The notes beneath the pieces are model-generated. The model was not told where the DNA came from, made no database searches, and saw only the letters and a list, made by a program, of their open reading frames with translations. From Methanoregula sp. (GTDB lineage Archaea; Halobacteriota; Methanomicrobia; Methanomicrobiales; Methanospirillaceae), in assembly GCA_026625165.1 (NCBI GenBank), contig CP112999.1:1364001-1428000 (forward strand): a stretch of DNA of 64,000 bases, given 5' to 3'. The translations under genes were made by a program, and so were the position numbers. This document shows, one piece after another, positions 58,987-64,000 of this stretch; position 1 is the stretch's first letter, and every line of letters starts with the position of its first letter.

Positions 58987-60750
58987 ATGAAATCAACATT
59001 ATTCAAGGAAGTCAGTTATTCATTATCAAAATTAATTCTAGATATCGAAATGGGGGAAATCGGATTACCTGATATTCAACGTCCCTTTGTCTGGACACCA
59101 ACAAAAGTCCGTGACCTTTTCGATTCGATGTATAAGGGATTTCCAGTAGGATATCTCCTATTTTGGTCAAATTCACTGGCTGATGGGTCTCGGCAAATCG
59201 GAACCGACACAAAACAAAAAGTACCGAAATTGCTGATTGTTGACGGGCAACAGCGATTAACATCGCTTTATTCCGTATTGAAAGGCAAGCCAGTGATGAC
59301 ACAGGACTTCAAACCCCTATCAATTAATATTGCATTCCGGCCCCGGGATGAATATTTTGAAGTTACCGATGCCGCGATTAGAAAAAATCCCGAATTTATT
59401 CCTGATATTTCTCAACTCTGGTCAAAAGAGATTCTATGGACCCGTTTTGTGAAAGATTTTATTTCCAGATTAAAAGAACATCACGAGTTATCTGAGAAAG
59501 AAGAAGATGAGATAATAGAAAAAATCGATGCCCTCCGCGACCTCCAGAATTACCCCTTTACTGCAATGGAATTATCATATAACGTTGATGAGGAACAAGT
59601 TGCTGATATCTTCGTAAGAATAAATAGCAAAGGAGTCATCCTCAACCAAGCCGATTTCATTTTAACCCTCATGTCTGTCTTTTGGGATCAGGGCCGGGCA
59701 GACCTCGAAAAGTTCTGTCGGGCTTCACGTCAACCTACAACAAACACATCATCATCCTTCAATTATTTTATCGAACCTGCACCAGATCAGTTATTACGGG
59801 TCGCAGTTGGTCTTGGCTTTAAACGGGCGCGCCTCCAGCATGTATATTCACTACTGAGAGGTAAAGATCTCGATACCGGTCAATTCTCAGATGAACGCCG
59901 GGTCTCCCAGTTTGCAGTCCTCAAAAATTCACAGGAAATTGTCCTGAACCTACAGAACTGGCATGAATTTTTGAAAGCCCTCATGCGGGCGGGGTACAGA
60001 AGTAAAGTCATGATCACATCAGAGATGGCTGTAATCTACGCATATACGATGTTCTTGATCGGAAAAACAGATTATAAGGTTGAACCGTTTGAACTCCGAA
60101 ACTGTATCGCCCGTTGGTTCTTTATGACATCACTAACCGGGCGCTATACAACATCTCCAGAAGGTGCCATGGAAGCCGACCTTGCCCGGTTACGGAATGT
60201 GAAGGATGGAGTAGGATTTTATGCGGTATTGAACCAGATTATCAACGATACATTAACCGAAGATTACTGGAATATTACACTGCCCAATGATCTTGCCACA
60301 TCATCGGCACGGAGCCCGTCGCTGTTTGCCTATTATGCCGCACTCAACTTGTTAGATGCAAAAGTTCTCTTTTCGAAGATGAAAGTGCCCGAGCTCCTTG
60401 ACCCGGCGATAAAAGCGAAAAAATCATCGACAGAACGACATCATCTCTTCCCAAAGAACTATTTGAAAACGCTTGGAATTAAGGATACAAAAGAGATCAA
60501 CCAGATCGCAAATTTCGCGCTTGTTGAATGGCTTGATAATATTGGTATCATGGATGATGCACCATCAACTTATCTCCCAAAATATCTTGGAAGATTTTCT
60601 GAACCTGAAATTACTTCGATGTATTACTGGCATGCTTTACCGAAAAACTGGGAAACCCTTGATTACTCAACATTCCTTGACCAACGGAGGAAAATGATGG
60701 CAAATGTGATCCGGGCTGGATTTACGGAACTAAGTAAGGGGAATGAGTAA
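58987..60750 (+). CDS. DUF262 + HNH-like protein (GmrSD type)
   Basis: A 587-residue protein with an N-terminal DUF262 domain (DIQRPFVW 29-36; VDGQQRLTSLYS from residue 85). Its ParB/sulfiredoxin-like DGQQR motif senses or binds modified DNA with nucleotide. A C-terminal DUF1524-like HNH region has HHLFP at 485-489, then a helix with INQIANFALV. The layout is that of GmrSD-type Type IV restriction enzymes. These cut modified phage DNA. Start ATG 58987 (a TTG three bases upstream is in frame). AT-richer than its neighbours, so probably acquired separately. Confidence 0.85.
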   Translation: MKSTLFKEVSYSLSKLILDIEMGEIGLPDIQRPFVWTPTKVRDLFDSMYKGFPVGYLLFWSNSLADGSRQIGTDTKQKVPKLLIVDGQQRLTSLYSVLKGKPVMTQDFKPLSINIAFRPRDEYFEVTDAAIRKNPEFIPDISQLWSKEILWTRFVKDFISRLKEHHELSEKEEDEIIEKIDALRDLQNYPFTAMELSYNVDEEQVADIFVRINSKGVILNQADFILTLMSVFWDQGRADLEKFCRASRQPTTNTSSSFNYFIEPAPDQLLRVAVGLGFKRARLQHVYSLLRGKDLDTGQFSDERRVSQFAVLKNSQEIVLNLQNWHEFLKALMRAGYRSKVMITSEMAVIYAYTMFLIGKTDYKVEPFELRNCIARWFFMTSLTGRYTTSPEGAMEADLARLRNVKDGVGFYAVLNQIINDTLTEDYWNITLPNDLATSSARSPSLFAYYAALNLLDAKVLFSKMKVPELLDPAIKAKKSSTERHHLFPKNYLKTLGIKDTKEINQIANFALVEWLDNIGIMDDAPSTYLPKYLGRFSEPEITSMYYWHALPKNWETLDYSTFLDQRRKMMANVIRAGFTELSKGNE

Positions 60751-60864
60751 AAAAAAATATCAATTATTTTCAAATTTCTCTGTTTTCATTCAGCAAGACC
60801 TAAGGCCACAGGATTATAGAGATATTATCAACATAATGCCCCATCACAACAAGAGGGATACGCT

Positions 60865-61374
60865 GTGACCGTGCCCCCTGCCCTACTCTCCCATGCCAGC
60901 ACCGAGCACTACACCCCGCAGTATATCCTCGATGCCGTCATCGCGTGCATGGGCGCGATCGACCTCGACCCGTGCAGCAACAGCCACGAGATCCCGAACG
61001 TGCCCGCAGCGAGGCACTACACAATCCAGGACAACGGACTCATCCAACCGTGGGAGGGGCGGGTCTTCATCAATCCTCCTTTCGGGCCCGGGGTCGAGGT
61101 GTGGTTTTCGAAGCTATATCAGGAGCGGTTTGCGGGCCGGACTACAGAGGCGATCGTGCTCTGGAAATCGGCGACCGAGACTGCTGCATGGAAGACGCTG
61201 ACGGTATTGTCGTGCCGGGTGTGTTTTCCATCGGCGAGAATACGGTTCATGGGGCCTGGGGATTCAAGCGGGTCCACGTTCTCGCCGGCGCTGTTCTATG
61301 TTGGGGAAGGGCCAAGGAGATTCGAGAAAGCGTTTGCTGGGATGGGGCCGGTGTGGGTGGTACCGGGGAAATGA
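60865..61374 (+). CDS. Phage-type DNA N6-adenine methyltransferase
   Basis: A 169-residue Dam-like enzyme of the phage/plasmid MT-A70-like group: start EHYTPQYILDAVIACMG, DLDPCSN (35-39), and the catalytic NPPFG (70-74). It transfers a methyl group to adenine in DNA. Start is GTG 60865. There is no cognate nuclease beside it, so it is an orphan that might mask the element's own DNA. It is GC-rich, between two AT-rich genes. Confidence 0.82.
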   Translation: MTVPPALLSHASTEHYTPQYILDAVIACMGAIDLDPCSNSHEIPNVPAARHYTIQDNGLIQPWEGRVFINPPFGPGVEVWFSKLYQERFAGRTTEAIVLWKSATETAAWKTLTVLSCRVCFPSARIRFMGPGDSSGSTFSPALFYVGEGPRRFEKAFAGMGPVWVVPGK

Positions 61375-61459
61375 TCATCGAATCGTCTTAAGTGGAGGAA
61401 TTAGAAGTTGGGTTTAAGGTTAGAAGAGATCAATAAAGGAATATTCGGTAGACCTTATA

Positions 61460-64000
61460 ATGACTGGAAAAGAAAAAATTTATCCAAATCCTCCCATTCC
61501 TCCACAACTTATTGAAGCAATTAATAACAATCAATTTGCGATTTTTTTCGGTGCTGGAACATCCATGATGATTGGATGTAGCAGTTGGGAGAGAATGGCG
61601 GAAAAGCTCATCGAACGGTGTTTCACCACTCCAAAAAAAGATGATTCTCGATCTACCTGTATAACTTATAAAGAGCAAGAAGCTCTTTTGAAGATGAAAG
61701 ATCCTAAAAAAATAATCACAATCTGCCAATATATCCTTCATAAAAATGGTTCTGAAAAGGAATTTTTTAACCAAATTCAGGATTGTCTAATACCAAACCA
61801 AGATCTTCTCGACAAACAAAATATCTATAACGAATTGGATGGTCTTCGAGGATTATTTATCACAACGAATATTGATGCCCATTTCGATAAAAAATTTCAT
61901 CCATCAAGAATTCTGATTCATAAAGAAGATTTTGATCCGAGTACACTCGATGAATCCAAGCTCTATCATATTCATGGTTCGATTTCTGATTGGTCGACCG
62001 TTGTTATAACGGTTAAAGATTATTTTGAACGCTATAATGATGAAAAATTCAAGATATTTTTACAAAAAATCTTTGACGAGAAAACCATTTTATTCATAGG
62101 ATATGGCCTGAATGAATTTGAAGTATTAGACTTTTTAATCACAAAATCAGGAATCCCCGTCTCGAAAGAACCCAAACATTTCATTTTACTTCCGTATTAT
62201 AGAGGTGAAGATAACATTCTCGAATTCGAGGAACAATATTTTCGACAAATGGGGATTTCGGTCATACCCTACATGAAAGATGAAAAAGGATATGGCCAAT
62301 TGTTTGATGTGATAAAAAAATGGAACCAGGAAATTATTCTTCAATCCAGATTTTTACACGCTACTCATGAGGAATTAAAAAATGCAGCAAATAATTACAC
62401 GCCCTCAGTTGAAGGAAAAATATTTCAGTTGATAACCAATGATAAGACTCTTGAATTTGAATTTTTTAGACAACTGTCCAAGACAGAAAATCCGTTTCCT
62501 TGGGTTATACCACTGAAAAATTCCGGCTATTTTAATCCCAAAAACAATCCTTCCACAACTGAAGGTTTTGGATCCTATTGGATTATTATGGCGGTTCTGG
62601 AAAATGTCGCGAAATTGAATAGTGAAAAACCTTCAGAAGAAATCACTGGAGAGATCATTCAAATTATCGACTCAATAATTGAATATCGTGATGAAAACAA
62701 CAATCGTATTGAAAATATATTTACAGATCGCCATGTGGTTCGAATCATTTTTTTACTTCCGTTCGATTCAATCAATGCGAATCATTTAGATTTCATAAAC
62801 ACTTGCCTGCACTCATACCACGACCGGATTCTTATTGCGGGAGAAATTGGAGACACAATTATTCCCCGCCTTCTCGCACATAATAATAAAAGTCTCTTAC
62901 TCAAAATTCTGGAAATTTTATTAGATTTTGAAAAGAGTAAAAAACCTACTTTCGAGAAGTATCCCTCTGTACTGGGTGAATATTACCTTCAGGTCGTGAT
63001 GGAAAAATATACTATAAAGATCCTCACGACTTGTGGGATTGAATGTATCGATGTAGCAATAAGAAAAATCGAATCCGTTGTGCGAGAAGATCCTTCGCAA
63101 TTCCATGAAGTATGGCTACCCTCAATAACCGAAAAAAGCGACGTAAAGGAACGATATGACACTCAAATAATTCATTTCATATGGATTGGTTTCAAACTTT
63201 TAGGTCCAACACAGATCAGAGACCATGTATCAGAATTATTGAAGAAAGAACACTCAATTTTCAAACGATTAGCAATTAGTGCTATCAATGAATATTACCC
63301 CGAACTCAATGATCTTTTCTGGAGTATTGAACATAACCCTCTAAATGAATTTCATGTTAAGCATGAATTGTACGAATTACTGAAACAACATTGTAACAAA
63401 TTCTCGGATCAACAAATTAAGAAAGTGATTGAGTGGATTGAAACTCAAACATATCATGAAGATAAAATATCTGATGATCCACTCGTTCAGGGAAAATATC
63501 TTGCATATCACAAAAAAGAATGGCTTTCTGCATTACTACCAAAAGGTGATCCACAGGTCGAAGATCTTTTTGCAAAATATCAATCAATCAATCCAGCGGA
63601 ACTTAAACACCCAGGACGAAGTTTTGTTATTGAACATTTTTCAGGACTTCCAAGTCCGATCCCCAAGGAAGATCTCCTCAATAAAACTAACGTAGAAATC
63701 GTTCAGTATCTCAACAATTTTCAAGGTGACGAATATGGCCCAGAAATTTCAAGGCATTCTCTTTGTGATATTTTTCGGGTATGCATCATAGAAAATCCCC
63801 AAAAATTTTTACAAGATTTAGATCCCTTCCTGAATCTCAATAGGCTGTATCAATATGAATTGCTCATTGGATTGTCAGAAGCATGGCGAAAAGAGAATAA
63901 TTTCAAATGGGCGGGAATTTTTAAATTTATTAATTCTATTCTTGAATCTGAAGAATTTTGGACGGAAGTCTACAATGAAGGTGAATCAAATTACAGAAAT
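61460..64000 (+). CDS. SIR2-domain defence-like protein (3' partial)
   Basis: The frame is open from ATG 61460 to the window edge, exactly 847 codons, with no stop. The N-terminal SIR2-like domain (about residues 15-290) has FFGAGTS (29-35), the catalytic TTNID (135-139), IHGS (171-174) and FIGYGLNE (212-219). These are the NAD-binding and hydrolysis features of antiphage SIR2 NADases. The remaining 550 residues are helical repeats with no membrane segment, perhaps a sensor scaffold. It is AT-rich. It may resemble DSR-type systems, but the missing C terminus prevents assignment. Confidence 0.85.
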   Translation, partial: MTGKEKIYPNPPIPPQLIEAINNNQFAIFFGAGTSMMIGCSSWERMAEKLIERCFTTPKKDDSRSTCITYKEQEALLKMKDPKKIITICQYILHKNGSEKEFFNQIQDCLIPNQDLLDKQNIYNELDGLRGLFITTNIDAHFDKKFHPSRILIHKEDFDPSTLDESKLYHIHGSISDWSTVVITVKDYFERYNDEKFKIFLQKIFDEKTILFIGYGLNEFEVLDFLITKSGIPVSKEPKHFILLPYYRGEDNILEFEEQYFRQMGISVIPYMKDEKGYGQLFDVIKKWNQEIILQSRFLHATHEELKNAANNYTPSVEGKIFQLITNDKTLEFEFFRQLSKTENPFPWVIPLKNSGYFNPKNNPSTTEGFGSYWIIMAVLENVAKLNSEKPSEEITGEIIQIIDSIIEYRDENNNRIENIFTDRHVVRIIFLLPFDSINANHLDFINTCLHSYHDRILIAGEIGDTIIPRLLAHNNKSLLLKILEILLDFEKSKKPTFEKYPSVLGEYYLQVVMEKYTIKILTTCGIECIDVAIRKIESVVREDPSQFHEVWLPSITEKSDVKERYDTQIIHFIWIGFKLLGPTQIRDHVSELLKKEHSIFKRLAISAINEYYPELNDLFWSIEHNPLNEFHVKHELYELLKQHCNKFSDQQIKKVIEWIETQTYHEDKISDDPLVQGKYLAYHKKEWLSALLPKGDPQVEDLFAKYQSINPAELKHPGRSFVIEHFSGLPSPIPKEDLLNKTNVEIVQYLNNFQGDEYGPEISRHSLCDIFRVCIIENPQKFLQDLDPFLNLNRLYQYELLIGLSEAWRKENNFKWAGIFKFINSILESEEFWTEVYNEGESNYRN

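Larger units (their letters stand above)
49874..64000. mobile_element. Putative integrative element or genomic island, right end beyond the window
   Basis: The segment starts at tRNA-Thr with a tyrosine integrase 62 bases on. It contains a primase/ATPase, a chain of small unknown genes, an orphan methyltransferase and possible defence genes, with sharp changes between GC-rich and AT-rich blocks. I found no second copy of the tRNA 3' end up to base 64000, so the other boundary is outside the window and the limits are not proven. Confidence 0.6.

Noticed and set aside
61430-61774. 114-codon minus-strand frame at the start of the SIR2 gene
   Set aside because: Antisense to the SIR2 catalytic region, where the plus-strand reading shows GAGTS and continues open for 847 codons.
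1-64000. CRISPR arrays and rRNA genes
   Set aside because: I looked for regularly spaced repeats and for rRNA-like conserved segments and saw neither; the repeats present are inverted or isolated.

Overview
The window is archaeal and comes from a methanogen, most likely a Methanomicrobiales member of the Methanoregula type (inferred from protein families, not from a search). Supporting genes are a TATA-binding protein, MCM, RFC small subunit, archaeal NMD3, archease/RtcB, the methyl-arginine enzyme Mmp10, an F420:NADP oxidoreductase, archaeal-type CoA synthesis enzymes, and several methanogen-restricted families (DUF2551, DUF2111, DUF3821).

Bases 1-49,760 are ordinary chromosome with a few scarred spots. 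From the left: a PAPS-reductase-like/cysteine desulfurase fusion cut by the window edge; a hairpin-rich non-coding stretch (2.6-3.5 kb); a lipoprotein gene abutting a 94-bp element with 12-bp inverted ends; and a tRNA-Leu locus holding one intact gene and two decayed relatives. Next come tbp; a minus-strand trio (RPA-associated OB-fold protein, metallophosphoesterase, Lhr-type helicase); three secreted or anchored proteins; a plus-strand information-processing and cofactor operon (rfcS, mcm, mptD, TatD-like, DUF424, nmd3, taw2-like, coaBC); a HAMP/roadblock signalling group; and pantoate kinase, phosphopantothenate synthetase and an unusual second RFC-like ATPase. The middle holds a redox/repair cluster (thioredoxin, F420:NADP oxidoreductase, EndoIII-like glycosylase, class II aldolase), secDF and archease-rtcB.

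Bases 40.8-47.6 kb form a complete biotin-economy cluster: biotin ligase with an HTH domain, BioY, two ECF ATPases, an ECF transmembrane subunit, then the two subunits of pyruvate carboxylase (the biotin-requiring enzyme). A near-perfect BirA-type operator overlaps the TATA element and the start codon of bioY, so the ligase probably represses the uptake operon.

From tRNA-Thr(TGT) at 49,874 to the right edge the sequence becomes a mosaic accessory region. A tyrosine integrase with a C-terminal zinc ribbon sits 62 bp past the tRNA. It is followed by an AT-rich membrane-anchored protein with a caspase-like His-Gly/Cys pattern, a chain of overlapping GC-rich genes that includes five tandem divergent copies of one unrecognised protein family, and a 1034-residue primase/ATPase. 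A DUF262 + HNH-like (GmrSD-type) protein, an orphan phage-type adenine methyltransferase and a large SIR2-domain protein that runs off the window follow. This looks like an integrated replicon carrying defence genes; its distal attachment site lies outside the window. The five-gene tandem family is the best candidate for something undescribed.
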